Positions 45,574 through 55,175 of a stretch of DNA of 64,000 bases are shown here, one piece after another. The notes beneath the pieces are model-generated. The model saw only the letters and a program-made list of their open reading frames with translations. It was not told the origin of the DNA and did not search any database. Position numbers and translations under genes: made by a program. The DNA comes from Pseudomonas nitroreducens TX1 (GTDB lineage Bacteria > Pseudomonadota > Gammaproteobacteria > Pseudomonadales > Pseudomonadaceae): assembly GCF_000313755.1 (NCBI RefSeq), contig NZ_AMZB01000135.1, positions 118,453 through 182,452 of the forward strand, read 5' to 3'. The stretch's first letter is position 1. Each line of letters begins with the position of its first letter.

Positions 45574-45617
45574 CGGTTAGGAGCGATTGTCTTCATCTGA
45601 GATTCCGCGCCTGGGTT

Positions 45618-45737
45618 TCCCTCTCCCCCGCCCTCTCCCTGAAGGGAGAGGGAGCACATCGTGCAGGCTGACGCTACCGTTTCAGCCTGCACCGAACGGT
45701 CCCCTCTCCCTTCAGGGAGAGGGTTAGGGAGAGGGGG
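45618..45737. repeat. Family B inverted repeat pair after the receptor gene
   Basis: Arms at 45618-45653 and 45700-45737 are inverted, both with perfect CCCTCTCCCT/AGGGAGAGGG cores. Rest of the gap to 45812 holds no gene. Confidence 0.87.
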
Positions 45738-45812
45738 CCCTCGTGCAGTTTTTCAGATAGAAGCGGAGGATTTTTAATAGCGCCGGAGCGGAAACCCTCC
45801 CCGCGTGGAACC

Positions 45813-46847
45813 TTACATCTCCACCACGATCCGCCCTTCGATCTGCCCGGCGCGCATGCGGTCGAGGATGGCGTTGATGTCGTCCAGCTTGCCGGAGGAC
45901 ACGGTGGCCTTCACCAGGCCCTCGCCGGCGAAGTCCAGGGCTTCCTGCAGATCGGCGCGGGTGCCGACGATGGAGCCGGTGATGTGCAGGCCCTTGAGCA
46001 CCACATCGAAGATCGGCGTGGGGAAGTCGCCCGGCGGCAGGCCGACCAGCGACACGGTGCCGCCGCGACGGGCCATACCGATGCCCTGGCCGAAGGCGCT
46101 GTTGGAAACGGCCGTGACCAGCACGCCGTGGGCGCCGCCGATATCGCGCTGCACCACCAGGGCCGGGTCTTCCTCCTTCGCGTTGATGGTCAGACTGGCG
46201 CCGAGCTTGCGCGCCAGCTCCAGCTTGGCGTCATCCACGTCCACCGCTACCACATGCAGGCCCATGGCCTTGGCGTACTGCACGGCCACGTGGCCCAGGC
46301 CGCCAATGCCGGAGATCGCCACCCACTGGCCGGGGCGCGCGCCGGTTTCCTTCAGGCCCTTGTAGACGGTGACGCCCGCGCAGAGGATCGGGGCGATTTC
46401 CAGGAAGCCGACCTGCTTGGGCAGGATGCCGACGTAGTTCGGGTCCGCCAGCACGTATTCGGCGTAGCCGCCGTTCACCGAGTAGCCGGTGTTCTGCTGG
46501 CTCTCGCAGAGCGTCTCCCAGCCGGTCAGGCAGTGTTCGCAGCAGCCGCAGGCGGTGTACAGCCAGGGCACGCCGACGCGGTCGCCTTCCTTCACGCGGG
46601 TGACGCCGGCGCCGACCGCGGCGACGAAGCCGACGCCTTCATGACCGGGGATGAAGGGCAGGCTCGGCTTCACCGGCCAGTCGCCCTCTGCGGCGTGCAG
46701 GTCGGTGTGGCAGACGCCGGAGGCCTCGATCTTCACCAGGATCTGCCCGGGACCGGGCAGCGGGACTTTGACTTCCTCGATTCGCAGCGGTTCGCCAAAG
46801 GCATGGACGACAGCCGCTTTCATGGTCGTGGGCAGGGTCGTGGACAT
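45813..46847 (-). CDS. adhP: Zinc-dependent alcohol dehydrogenase
   Basis: A 344-residue medium-chain dehydrogenase of the AdhP/AdhA type, oxidising primary alcohols such as ethanol with NAD. It has the catalytic-zinc motifs [15 protein letters not shown] and [12 protein letters not shown], structural-zinc cysteines in [18 protein letters not shown], and the NAD motif [26 protein letters not shown] precedes the start MSTTLPTTM. The same gene lies beside purE in P. aeruginosa. Confidence 0.93.
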   Translation of the reverse strand: MSTTLPTTMKAAVVHAFGEPLRIEEVKVPLPGPGQILVKIEASGVCHTDLHAAEGDWPVKPSLPFIPGHEGVGFVAAVGAGVTRVKEGDRVGVPWLYTACGCCEHCLTGWETLCESQQNTGYSVNGGYAEYVLADPNYVGILPKQVGFLEIAPILCAGVTVYKGLKETGARPGQWVAISGIGGLGHVAVQYAKAMGLHVVAVDVDDAKLELARKLGASLTINAKEEDPALVVQRDIGGAHGVLVTAVSNSAFGQGIGMARRGGTVSLVGLPPGDFPTPIFDVVLKGLHITGSIVGTRADLQEALDFAGEGLVKATVSSGKLDDINAILDRMRAGQIEGRIVVEM

Positions 46848-47161
46848 TGCGCTCGCTCCTTGAAGGGGGAGGGACCTGCCCCATCCGGGCAGGGTCGTCA
46901 GACGAGTCTGAGCCTCTGAGCCTAGGCCATCTTGAGCTGCGGCAAGCTTTTCCGAAGTTGTCGCGGCCTCCTTCGGCTTCTGAATGACGAAATCGGGACC
47001 AACGGTCACGCACAGTGCACTCCGCTGCGCCCTTTGCGGTATACTGCGCCGCCTTCAAGCCGGCACTGCCCGCCGGTTTGGCCACGTACAAGCCACGCCC
47101 CGACGAGCGTGGCTTGTTGGTTTCTGACGCGCACAAGAGCGCACTTGAGAGAGGCACGACG
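46848..47161 (+). promoter_or_regulatory. purE promoter and structured leader
   Basis: A -10 element TATACT lies at 47040-47045. Downstream, two consecutive hairpins can form: one from GCCGGC and GCCGGT at about 47057-47077, and AAGCCACGC-loop-GCGTGGCTT at 47090-47115, followed by GTTGG. The second resembles a weak terminator, so attenuation of purE is possible. No gene lies in the 314 bases. Confidence 0.45.
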
Positions 47162-47653
47162 ATGAGCGCACTGGTTGGCGTGATCATGGGCTCCAAATCC
47201 GACTGGAGCACCCTGAGCCACACCGCAGACATGCTGGACAAGCTCGGCATTCCGTACGAAGTGAAGGTGGTGTCCGCCCACCGCACGCCGGATTTGCTCT
47301 TCCAGTACGCCGAAGAGGCCGATGGCCGTGGCATCGAAGTGATCATCGCTGGCGCCGGCGGTGCCGCCCACCTGCCGGGCATGTGCGCCGCCAAGACCCA
47401 CCTGCCGGTCCTCGGCGTGCCGGTGCAGTCCTCCATGCTCTCGGGCGTCGATTCGCTGCTGTCCATCGTGCAGATGCCCGCGGGCGTCCCGGTCGCCACC
47501 CTGGCCATCGGCAAGGCCGGTGCGACCAACGCGGCGCTGCTGTCCGCCAGCATCCTGGGTGCCAAGTACCCCCAATACCACGAGGCGCTGAAGCAGTTCC
47601 GCGCCACCCAGACCGAGACGGTGCTGGACAATCCCGATCCGCGCGAGGCCTGA
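47162..47653 (+). CDS. purE: N5-carboxyaminoimidazole ribonucleotide mutase
   Basis: A 163-residue class I PurE that moves the carboxyl group of N5-CAIR to give CAIR in purine synthesis. The [10 protein letters not shown] start, the [12 protein letters not shown] motif and [12 protein letters not shown] are conserved. The ATG is chosen at MSALVGV because the frame upstream runs through the leader hairpins. Nine bases separate it from purK. Confidence 0.96.
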   Translation: MSALVGVIMGSKSDWSTLSHTADMLDKLGIPYEVKVVSAHRTPDLLFQYAEEADGRGIEVIIAGAGGAAHLPGMCAAKTHLPVLGVPVQSSMLSGVDSLLSIVQMPAGVPVATLAIGKAGATNAALLSASILGAKYPQYHEALKQFRATQTETVLDNPDPREA

Positions 47654-47661
47654 GTACGACC

Positions 47662-48747
47662 ATGAAGATCGGTGTCATCGGTGGCGGCCAGCTGGGCCGC
47701 ATGCTGTCCCTGGCGGGCACCCCGCTGGGCATGAACTTCGCCTTCCTCGACCCGGCGCCGGACGCCTGCGCGCAAGCCCTGGGCGAGCACATCCGTGCCG
47801 ACTACGGCGACCAGGAACACCTGCGCCAGCTGGCCGATGAAGTCGACGTGGTGACCTTCGAGTTCGAGAGCGTGCCGGCCGAGACCGTGGCCTTCCTCTC
47901 GCAGTTCGTGCCGGTCTATCCGAACGCCGAGTCGCTGCGTATCGCCCGCGACCGCTGGTTCGAGAAATCCATGTTCAAGGACCTGGGCATTCCGACCCCG
48001 GCCTTCGCCGACGTGCAGTCCCAGGCGGACCTCGACGCCGCGGTGGCCAGCATCGGCCTGCCGGCGGTGATGAAGACCCGCACCCTGGGCTACGACGGCA
48101 AGGGACAGAAGGTCCTGCGCAAGGCCGAGGACGTCAGCGGCGCCTTCGCCGAACTGGGCAGCGTGCCGTGCATCCTCGAAGGCTTCGTGCCCTTCACCGG
48201 CGAAGTCTCGCTGGTGGCGGTACGCGCCCGCGATGGCGAGACCCGCTTCTACCCGCTGGTGCACAACACCCACGAGAACGGCATCCTGCGCCTTTCCGTG
48301 GCAAGCACCGACCACCCGCTGCAGAAGCTGGCCGAAGACTATGTCGGCCGCGTGCTGGACAAGCTGCAGTACGTCGGTGTGCTGGCCTTCGAGTTCTTCG
48401 AGGTCGACGGGGGCCTGAAGGCCAACGAAATCGCCCCGCGCGTGCACAACTCCGGTCACTGGACCATCGAAGGTTCCGAGTGCAGCCAGTTCGAGAACCA
48501 CGTGCGCGCCATCGCCGGCCTGCCGCTGGGCTCGACCGCGAAAGTGGGCGAGAGCGCCATGCTCAACTTCATCGGCGAAGTGCCGCCGGTGGCCGAGGTG
48601 CTGAACATCGCCGACTGCCACCTGCACCATTACGGCAAGGCCTTCAAGGCCGGGCGCAAGGTCGGCCATGCCACCTTGCGCAGCGCCGACCTGCCGACCC
48701 TGAAGGCGCGCATTGCCGAAGTCGAGGCGCTGATCGCCAAGGCCTGA
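47662..48747 (+). CDS. purK: 5-(carboxyamino)imidazole ribonucleotide synthase
   Basis: A 361-residue ATP-grasp enzyme that makes N5-CAIR from AIR, ATP and bicarbonate. It opens with KIGVIGGGQLGRMLSLAG; the ATP-grasp loop TRTLGYDGKGQKVL and the metal-binding NEIAPRVHNSGHWTIEG are intact. It is co-transcribed with purE and followed by a strong terminator. Confidence 0.96.
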   Translation: MKIGVIGGGQLGRMLSLAGTPLGMNFAFLDPAPDACAQALGEHIRADYGDQEHLRQLADEVDVVTFEFESVPAETVAFLSQFVPVYPNAESLRIARDRWFEKSMFKDLGIPTPAFADVQSQADLDAAVASIGLPAVMKTRTLGYDGKGQKVLRKAEDVSGAFAELGSVPCILEGFVPFTGEVSLVAVRARDGETRFYPLVHNTHENGILRLSVASTDHPLQKLAEDYVGRVLDKLQYVGVLAFEFFEVDGGLKANEIAPRVHNSGHWTIEGSECSQFENHVRAIAGLPLGSTAKVGESAMLNFIGEVPPVAEVLNIADCHLHHYGKAFKAGRKVGHATLRSADLPTLKARIAEVEALIAKA

Positions 48748-48761
48748 CGGTCAGCTGTACG

Positions 48762-48795
48762 AAAAAGCCGCGTCAATCACTGACGCGGCTTTTTT
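48762..48795 (+). terminator. Intrinsic terminator after purK
   Basis: AAAAAGCCGCGTCA-ATCAC-TGACGCGGCTTTTTT is a long perfect stem with a T-run, 15 bases after the purK stop. Confidence 0.95.
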
Positions 48796-48940
48796 CATGG
48801 GCGATCGGCGGATTGCTGTAAGGCTCGCGAAACACGCTCGGTCGCTCTGGCACGCGGCGAAACACGGAACGCCGGTGTTTCCTACACTGTCCCATGACAG
48901 GCGCGCACCCACCGCGCTCAACCCACAAGGAGGGACTGTC

Positions 48941-49186
48941 ATGGGATTAATCGGAACCATCGTCATCGGCCTGATCGTCGGACTCATCGCTCGCTTTCTG
49001 AAGCCTGGCGATGACAGCATGGGCTGGATCATGACCATCCTGATCGGCATCGGCGGCTCGTTGTTGGCCACCTACGGCGGCCAGGCACTGGGCATCTACG
49101 CGGCCGGCCAGGCGGCGGGCTTCATTGGCGCAGTGATCGGTGCCATCGTGCTGCTGGTCATTTACGGCCTGATCAAGAAGAATTGA
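48941..49186 (+). CDS. GlsB/YeaQ/YmgE family small membrane protein
   Basis: An 81-residue protein with three hydrophobic helices rich in glycine (MGLIGTIVIGLIVGLIARFL, WIMTILIGIGGSLLATYGG, GFIGAVIGAIVLLVIYGL). It belongs to the transglycosylase-associated/YeaQ family, often induced by stress. AAGGAGGG gives a strong ribosome site. Its function is not known. Confidence 0.9.
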   Translation: MGLIGTIVIGLIVGLIARFLKPGDDSMGWIMTILIGIGGSLLATYGGQALGIYAAGQAAGFIGAVIGAIVLLVIYGLIKKN

Positions 49187-49271
49187 CGGTGATTTCCGCC
49201 CCTCTCCCGCCATGGGGGAGGGCGCAGGAAGCCCTTACCGCCTGTGCCCGACCGGGCCCTTCGAGTCCACG

Positions 49272-49814
49272 ATGCGCCGACCATTGCTCGCCTGCTGCCT
49301 GATAGTGCTGACTTCCCTGGCGTCCGCCGCCGAACTCCCCGAAACCGACTGGCTGTCCCTGATGCCGCCGAGCGACCGCAAGGCGCTGGAAGACATGCCG
49401 GAAATCACCCACAACGGCCCCGAGGCCAACGGCACCTTCACCAACAAGGGCGGGCTGAAACAGTCCGACAAGAAGCTGCCGCAGGTGATGTATTCGACTA
49501 GGACCGTCGCCGCGCTGAACGGCAAGGCGCTGCGCCTGGGCGGCTACCCGGTGCCGCTGGAGAACGACGCCAAGGGCCGCGTGACCGAGTTCTTCCTGGT
49601 GCCGTACCCGGGCGCCTGCATCCACGTGCCGCCGCCGCCGCCGAACCAGATCGTGCTGGTGCGCTACCCCAAGGGGATCCAGATCGACGATATCTACAAC
49701 CCGATCTGGGTCAGCGGCACGCTGAAGGTGGAGAAGGTCAGCAATGACCTGGCCGACGCCGCCTATGCCATCGACGACGCCAAGGTGCGACCGGTGGAAG
49801 AGAGCGATCTGTAA
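49272..49814 (+). CDS. DUF3299 family exported protein
   Basis: A 180-residue protein with a signal peptide ending near ASAA. The mature part carries the DUF3299 pattern: ALNGKALRLGGYPVPLE, TEFFLVPYPGACIHVPPPPPNQIV and a closing NPIWVSGTLKVEKV. Relatives are periplasmic and often sit near transport genes; no function is established. A diverged family B palindrome (49199-49224) lies before it. Confidence 0.83.
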   Translation: MRRPLLACCLIVLTSLASAAELPETDWLSLMPPSDRKALEDMPEITHNGPEANGTFTNKGGLKQSDKKLPQVMYSTRTVAALNGKALRLGGYPVPLENDAKGRVTEFFLVPYPGACIHVPPPPPNQIVLVRYPKGIQIDDIYNPIWVSGTLKVEKVSNDLADAAYAIDDAKVRPVEESDL

Positions 49815-49823
49815 GAGCTCTTC

Positions 49824-49894
49824 GTAGGAGCGAGCTTGCTCGCGATGGGGCCTCGCAGCGGGGGAACGTGTTCGCGAGCAAGCTCGCTCCTACA
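49824..49894. repeat. Family A inverted repeat pair
   Basis: Arms start GTAGGAGCGAGCTTGCTCGCG and end with its inverse; 25 nt separate them. It fills the gap between convergent genes. Confidence 0.88.
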
Positions 49895-49899
49895 AGCGC

Positions 49900-49927
49900 A
49901 AAAAAGCCCGGCGGATGCCGGGCTTTT
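49900..49927. terminator. Bidirectional terminator between convergent genes
   Basis: AAAAAAGCCCGGC-GGAT-GCCGGGCTTTTT has A and T runs on both sides, serving the mutarotase gene on the minus strand and the DUF3299 gene on the plus strand. Confidence 0.92.
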
Positions 49928-49948
49928 TCATTGAAGGGCACAGGCGGA

Positions 49949-50860
49949 TCAGCCCTCCAGCGGCTCACTCCAGATTTCCACGCTCATCGTCTCGCTGCGC
50001 CTCGGCGCCACGCTCATGGCGTCGTCCATTACCCGCGCGGTTTCGATGCAGAGCATTTCCGTCCAGGCATCGTCGGGCATCTGCGACAGGCGCGCGGCCT
50101 TGTCGATCCACGGATTCCACACCACCGCCGAGCGCGAGCCGCCGGCCTTGACGTGGATGCCGCGCTCCCACAGCGGGTCCTGGATCACCAGGGTCTTCTC
50201 CACGTCCAGGTAGACGCGATCGGTCTCGCCGGTGACGCGGATCACGCCATGTTGCTGGCGCTCCCCCCAGTTCTCCATGGCATCCAGGTAGCGGTTGCCC
50301 TGCAGGCCTTCGATGCTGATCTGGCGGCAGTCGCTGACGGCAAAGTAGGTGTGCAGCGCCTGGGTCAGCGGCAGCGGCTTGTCGCCGAGGTTGTGGGTGG
50401 TCATCTCCAGGATCAGGCGTTCGCCGAAGCGCATCACCAGCTCCAGCCGCGCCGAGTGCGCCCAGCCCGGCAGGCCCTGGCTCGCGTCGAAGCTGAAGTG
50501 CACCGACAGCCGGCCCTGCTCGTCGGCGATGTCGTCCAGCTGCCAGTCGAGCGCGCGCACCAGGCCGTGGGCTGGCGGCTTGTCGCCCTGGTAGGCGGTG
50601 CGGATATCCACAGGGTTGCGGTCCAGGTTGCCGAACCATGGCCAGCACACCGGTACGCCGCCGCGAACGGACTGGCCATGACGGTATTCGGCAGTTTCGC
50701 TCAGCCAGACCAGCGGCGGCTGTTCGTGGGGCTGGTAGCTCAGCAGTTGCGCACCCTGCTGAGCGATCAGGGCTTCACCATGGGCGGTGTGGATACGCCA
50801 GCAGGACAGTTGATCGATCTGTACCTGCTCGACGCGGGGGTGCTGGATGTCGCTGCTCAT
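49949..50860 (-). CDS. D-hexose-6-phosphate mutarotase
   Basis: A 303-residue aldose-epimerase-fold enzyme of the YeaD family, interconverting the anomers of glucose 6-phosphate. Family blocks are GEALIAQQGAQLLSY, GGVPVCWPWFG, HGLVRALDW and HTYFAVSD with the catalytic histidines, and the late VVWNPWIDKAARLSQMPDDAW. No carbohydrate genes are adjacent. Confidence 0.9.
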   Translation of the reverse strand: MSSDIQHPRVEQVQIDQLSCWRIHTAHGEALIAQQGAQLLSYQPHEQPPLVWLSETAEYRHGQSVRGGVPVCWPWFGNLDRNPVDIRTAYQGDKPPAHGLVRALDWQLDDIADEQGRLSVHFSFDASQGLPGWAHSARLELVMRFGERLILEMTTHNLGDKPLPLTQALHTYFAVSDCRQISIEGLQGNRYLDAMENWGERQQHGVIRVTGETDRVYLDVEKTLVIQDPLWERGIHVKAGGSRSAVVWNPWIDKAARLSQMPDDAWTEMLCIETARVMDDAMSVAPRRSETMSVEIWSEPLEG

Positions 50861-50941
50861 GGTGGTCTCCGGGACTGCGGTGCGAAAGTTTCAGTATCAC
50901 CGATCCTTCGCGCCTCAGTCAGTTCCCGGAGAATGAAAAGA

Positions 50942-51622
50942 TCAGCCCTGGCGCAGGACTTCGAGGCGTTCGCGCTGCTGGCCGTTGGCATCGAAGTTGG
51001 CGGCGTCCAGCCAGCGCTCGAACGCCCGCTGGCAGGGCGGCCATTCGCTGTCGATGATGGAAAACCACGCGGTGTCGCGGTTGCGGTCCTTCACCACCGT
51101 GGCCTGGCGGAAGGTGCCCTCGAAAACGAAGCCCAGGCGCACGGCGGCGCGCATGGAGCGGGCGTTGAGCGCGTTGCACTTCCATTCCAGGCGCCGGTAG
51201 CGCATCTCGAAGGCCCAGCGTGCCAGCAGGTAGACCGCCTCGGTGGAGGCCGGCGAGCGCTGCATCACGCGGCCATAGGCGATGTGACCGATCTCGATGC
51301 TGCCGTCCTTGGGGAAGACTCGCAGGTAGCTGAGCAGGCCGACCGCCCGGCCGCTCGCGCGGTCGATCACCGCGAAGAACAGCGGATCGTTGCTCGCTGC
51401 GTTGCCTGCGAGCCACGCATCGAAAGGCGCGCGCTCGGGGAAGGGGCCGTAGGGCAGGTAGTCCCACAGCGCCGGATCGGAGTCCGGGCCCTGCAGCGCT
51501 AGCCACAGGTCGTCGCCGTGGAGAGCCTGATCCAGCGGCGCCAGATTGATGTGGCGACCGGCCAGGGTGCGACGTTCGGGGCTGGCGGCGGGGCGCCAGT
51601 TCAGCAGGGGTTGTTCGTTCAT
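50942..51622 (-). CDS. GNAT acetyltransferase, RimJ/RimL type
   Basis: A 226-residue N-acetyltransferase. The acetyl-CoA-binding part resembles RimL-like enzymes: GLLSYLRVFPKDGSIEIGHIAYG, and the ALNARSMRAAVRLGFVFEGTFRQ motif. It probably acetylates an amino-terminal or small amine. Twelve bases separate it from the GNAT gene upstream, suggesting one transcript. Confidence 0.87.
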   Translation of the reverse strand: MNEQPLLNWRPAASPERRTLAGRHINLAPLDQALHGDDLWLALQGPDSDPALWDYLPYGPFPERAPFDAWLAGNAASNDPLFFAVIDRASGRAVGLLSYLRVFPKDGSIEIGHIAYGRVMQRSPASTEAVYLLARWAFEMRYRRLEWKCNALNARSMRAAVRLGFVFEGTFRQATVVKDRNRDTAWFSIIDSEWPPCQRAFERWLDAANFDANGQQRERLEVLRQG

Positions 51623-51634
51623 GGGCGCTCCGGC

Positions 51635-52084
51635 TCAGAGAATCTGGCGGTACTGGACGAACCCGGAGCGGTCGGCGATCCGGTCGTAGAGGAACATGGC
51701 GTCGGTATTGCTCTCGTGGGTCAGCCAGTGCACGCGCGAGGCGCCGTTGGCGCGGGCGTCGGCGTAGACGTGCTCGATCAGCTGCGCGCCGATACCGCCG
51801 CCGCGCTGGCCCTCGGCAACGTACAGGTCCTGCAGGTAGACGTAGTCGCCCTGGGTCCAGCAGGAACGGTGGTAGATGAAATGCACCATGCCGATGGCCA
51901 TGCCGTCGCGCCAGGCGAGGGCGGCATGCATCGGCTCGGCCGCGTCGAGGAAGCGCTGCCAGGTGACGGCCGTGGTGGCGTCGTCGATGGTGGTCTTGTA
52001 GAAGCGCTGATAACCCTGCCAGAGCGGCAACCAGGCGGCGTGCTCATCGGCAGTGATCGGACGGATCTCGACGGCGGAAGACAT
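51635..52084 (-). CDS. GNAT acetyltransferase
   Basis: A 149-residue GNAT protein with the Q/RxxGxG/A-type motif EGQRGGGIGAQLIEHVYADA and the WLTHESNTDAMFLYDRIADRSGFV end. The start MSSAVEIRP is chosen on family length; a longer in-frame start adds 24 residues overlapping the divergent control region. The substrate is unknown. It is divergent from the MocR regulator. Confidence 0.86.
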   Translation of the reverse strand: MSSAVEIRPITADEHAAWLPLWQGYQRFYKTTIDDATTAVTWQRFLDAAEPMHAALAWRDGMAIGMVHFIYHRSCWTQGDYVYLQDLYVAEGQRGGGIGAQLIEHVYADARANGASRVHWLTHESNTDAMFLYDRIADRSGFVQYRQIL

Positions 52085-52201
52085 GCTGACAACCTTGTGT
52101 GCGTTGGAATGCTCCCAGACTAGGTCCGGAATTGGTTCTGCTAAAGAGCCATTCATGGTGAAATCAAGAGAGCCATTGCCGCCGTCCTGGAAGCCTTCTC
52201 C

Positions 52202-53686
52202 ATGAGTGTCCCGTTACCCTTCAACCCCTCCGGCATCCGCCTCGATCCTGCCCGCCCCCTGGGTGTTCAGCTGTTCCAGGCACTGCGCGAGTGCATCCTC
52301 GATGGTCGCCTGGCCGCCCGCTCACGTCTGCCAGCCAGCCGGGACCTGGCGTCATCGCTGGGTGTTTCGCGCAATACCGTGGTGCGCGCCTACGAGCAGC
52401 TCTACGCCGAGGGTTACATCGAGGGCCGCACGGGCGATGGCACCTACGTCGCGGAACGGGTTCAACCCTCGGTCGATGTGATTCGTAGCGAAGCTGGCAG
52501 CCCGGATGCGCCCTCCCTGGAGCGCCTCGCGCGGCACCATCTGCCACTGCCGCCGACCGGCGCGCCGCGGGCGTTCCGGGTCGGCGTGCCGGCCTTCGAC
52601 CTCTTCCCGTTCGACACCTGGGCACGGTTGCAGGCGCGGTTCTGGCGCGATCCGCCGCTGGATTGCCTGGGTTACGGCGACCCCGCCGGCGAGCAGCGCC
52701 TGCGCGAATTGGTTGCTGCCTACCTGCGGACTACCCGCGGCCTGCATTGCGACGCGGGCCAGGTCATCATCACCAGCGGCGCCCAGCAGGGCATTGCGCT
52801 GTGCGCCCAGGTGCTGCTCGCCGAGGGTGACGGCGCGGCCATCGAGAATCCGGGCTACCGCGCCGCTGGTCATGCTTTCGCCACGGCCGGGGCTCGGTTG
52901 CACGGCGTACCGGTGGATGCCGATGGCCTGTGCACGGCGCAGCTGGAGCAGTTGCCGGGTTGCCGGCTGGTCTATGTCACGCCGTCGCACCAGTACCCCA
53001 CCGGCGTGACCCTCTCGCTGGCGCGGCGCCTGGAGTTGCTGGAGTGGGCCGAGCGCAGCAATGGCTGGATCGTCGAGGACGATTACGACGGTGAGTACCG
53101 CTACAGCGGCACGCCGCTGATGCCGCTGGCCGCGTTGGATCGCCATGATCGCGTGCTCTACGTCGGCACCTTCTGCAAGATCGCCTTCCCGGCGCTGCGC
53201 CTGGGTTACCTCGTTGTACCGCCGGCGCTGGCGCAGGCCTTCGCCCGGCGGCGTGCGCTGGATGTGCGCCATTCCGAGGTTGGCACCCAGCGGGTCATGG
53301 CGGACTTCATTGCCGAAGGACACTTCCAGCGCCATGTCCGCCGTATGCGTCGGGCCGCTCGCAGCCGTCGCGACGCGTTGCTGCGTGGCTGGCCGGAGGT
53401 AGCAGGCTGCGCGCCGATGCCGACTGTGGAGGCGGGCTTGCACTTGTGCGTGCGGGTCGACAGCCGCGAGCGGGAACTGGAGTTGGTGCAACGAGCCTTG
53501 GCGGTGGGCGTGGAAGTGAATGCGCTGAGCGATTACTGGTTGCCGGAGTCCAGCGAGACGGCGGATGAGCGCGCTGGATTGGTGCTGGGGTTTGCCGCCG
53601 TGCCGGAGTCGCGGATTGCCGAGGCGTTGAGGGCGTTGCGCAAAGTGTGGGTGAGCAAGAGCCCCTCTCCCCAGCCCTCTCCCTGA
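52202..53686 (+). CDS. MocR/PdxR-type regulator (GntR helix-turn-helix fused to an aminotransferase domain)
   Basis: A 494-residue fusion. The GntR winged helix (about 15-90: SRLPASRDLASSLGVSRNTVVRAYEQLYAEGYIEGRTGDGTYV) precedes a fold-type I aminotransferase domain with PLP lysine K326 (GTFCKIAFPALRLGY). Such proteins regulate nearby genes in response to PLP or amino compounds. The divergent GNAT genes are the likely targets. The last eight residues (SPSPQPSP region) and the stop codon come from a family B repeat that starts inside the gene's 3' end. Confidence 0.9.
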   Translation: MSVPLPFNPSGIRLDPARPLGVQLFQALRECILDGRLAARSRLPASRDLASSLGVSRNTVVRAYEQLYAEGYIEGRTGDGTYVAERVQPSVDVIRSEAGSPDAPSLERLARHHLPLPPTGAPRAFRVGVPAFDLFPFDTWARLQARFWRDPPLDCLGYGDPAGEQRLRELVAAYLRTTRGLHCDAGQVIITSGAQQGIALCAQVLLAEGDGAAIENPGYRAAGHAFATAGARLHGVPVDADGLCTAQLEQLPGCRLVYVTPSHQYPTGVTLSLARRLELLEWAERSNGWIVEDDYDGEYRYSGTPLMPLAALDRHDRVLYVGTFCKIAFPALRLGYLVVPPALAQAFARRRALDVRHSEVGTQRVMADFIAEGHFQRHVRRMRRAARSRRDALLRGWPEVAGCAPMPTVEAGLHLCVRVDSRERELELVQRALAVGVEVNALSDYWLPESSETADERAGLVLGFAAVPESRIAEALRALRKVWVSKSPSPQPSP

Positions 53687-53817
53687 AGGGAGAGGGAGTG
53701 TCCGTGCCGAGAAGACTTCAGCGTTACGCGATACATCGAAGCTGTCGGCAAACGACGATCTATTGAGCCGCTCCAAACGGTCCCCTCTCCCTTCAGGGAG
53801 AGGGTTAGGGAGAGGGA
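53661..53817. repeat. Family B inverted repeat pair overlapping the MocR gene end
   Basis: The left arm (53661-53698) covers the last codons and the stop of the regulator gene. The right arm (53780-53817) is its inverse. From there to 53962 I see nothing gene-like. Confidence 0.88.
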
Positions 53818-53962
53818 AAAGAACTCACCCCTGGCCACAGAGGCGAGCCAAGCGCCTTGCCGCTTGTAACCCCGAGCTATTTCCTTAGCTGCCTTACGAA
53901 GTTGGCGAGAGCCACTACGCTCCCTAGAATATCGCCCCTCTCGAAAATACCCCGGAGCCGCC

Positions 53963-55174
53963 ATGAGCCTAGCCCTGTCCACCGTCCCCGAGCGCAAGTC
54001 CAGCGCGCTCTGGGTCGCCTTCCTCCTGCTGCTGGCGGGTGCGCTGTTCCTCGCCCAGGCCGTAAGCGGCCGGCAGGCGCTGCTGTTCGTGGTCGGCGGC
54101 GCGCTGGGGCTGACGCTCTACCACGCGGCTTTCGGCTTCACTTCCGCCTGGCGTGTGTTCATTCGTGAGCGCCGTGGTGCGGGCCTGCGTGCGCAGATGG
54201 TGATGTTGGCCATCGCGGTACTGCTGTTCTTCCCGGCGCTGGCCGCCGGCACGTTGTTCGGCGAACCGGTGAAAGGGCTGGTGTCGCCCGCCGGCACCTC
54301 GGTGATCGTCGGTGCCTTCATCTTCGGCATCGGCATGCAGCTGGGCGGCGGCTGCGCCTCCGGCACACTGTTCACCGTGGGCGGCGGCAATGCGCGGATG
54401 CTGGTCACGCTGCTGTTCTTCATCATCGGCTCGGTGATCGCCACCCACCACATCGGCTGGTGGTTCGCCCTGCCGTCACTGCCGCCGACCTCCATCGTGC
54501 AGTCCCTTGGGCTGCTCCCGGCGCTGGCGGTGAGCCTTGCGCTGTTTGCCGCCATCGCCGCCGTCAGCGTGGTGCTGGAACGCCGTCGCCACGGCGTATT
54601 GGAGCTGATCGCCAGCAACGGCGAGAAGGGCATCGGGCGACTCTTCCGTGGCCCCTGGCCGCTGGTGTGGGGCGCGGTCGCGCTGGCACTGCTTAACTTC
54701 GCCACCCTGGCACTGGCCGGGCGTCCGTGGGGCGTCACCTCGGCTTTCGCGCTGTGGGGCGCGAAGGCGTTCGAGAGTCTTGGCATCGCCGTCGATCAAT
54801 GGGCCTTCTGGCAGGTCGACGCCAACGCCAAGGCGCTGGCCGCTCCGGTGTGGCAGGACGTCACCAGTGTGATGGACTTCGGCATCATGATCGGCGCCTT
54901 GCTGGCCGCTGGCCTCGCCGGGCGTTTCGCACCGAGTCTGAAGATTCCCGCACGCTCGCTGGTCGCGGCGGTGATTGGTGGCCTGCTGCTGGGCTATGGC
55001 GCGCGCCTGGCCTACGGCTGCAACATCGGCGCGTACTTCAGCGGTATCGCTTCGGGCAGCCTGCACGGCTGGCTTTGGCTGGTGGCGGCGTTCTTCGGTA
55101 ACGCGGTGGGCGTGCGTCTGCGGCCGATCTTCTTCCCCGCCGAGCGCGCGGAAGCGCGCCTGACCGGTTGCTGA
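53963..55174 (+). CDS. YeeE/YedE (DUF395) family sulfur-compound transporter
   Basis: A 403-residue inner-membrane protein with about ten helices. It contains the two family cysteine motifs, GGGCASGTLFTVGGG and AYGCNIGAYFSGIASGSLHGW, which in related proteins line a path for thiosulfate. Transport of thiosulfate or another sulfur species is inferred. No partner TusA gene is adjacent. Confidence 0.88.
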   Translation: MSLALSTVPERKSSALWVAFLLLLAGALFLAQAVSGRQALLFVVGGALGLTLYHAAFGFTSAWRVFIRERRGAGLRAQMVMLAIAVLLFFPALAAGTLFGEPVKGLVSPAGTSVIVGAFIFGIGMQLGGGCASGTLFTVGGGNARMLVTLLFFIIGSVIATHHIGWWFALPSLPPTSIVQSLGLLPALAVSLALFAAIAAVSVVLERRRHGVLELIASNGEKGIGRLFRGPWPLVWGAVALALLNFATLALAGRPWGVTSAFALWGAKAFESLGIAVDQWAFWQVDANAKALAAPVWQDVTSVMDFGIMIGALLAAGLAGRFAPSLKIPARSLVAAVIGGLLLGYGARLAYGCNIGAYFSGIASGSLHGWLWLVAAFFGNAVGVRLRPIFFPAERAEARLTGC

Positions 55175-55175
55175 G

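Noticed and set aside
2923..53817. CRISPR array
   Set aside because: The repeats are palindromic, scattered singly or in pairs, without regular spacers or cas genes.
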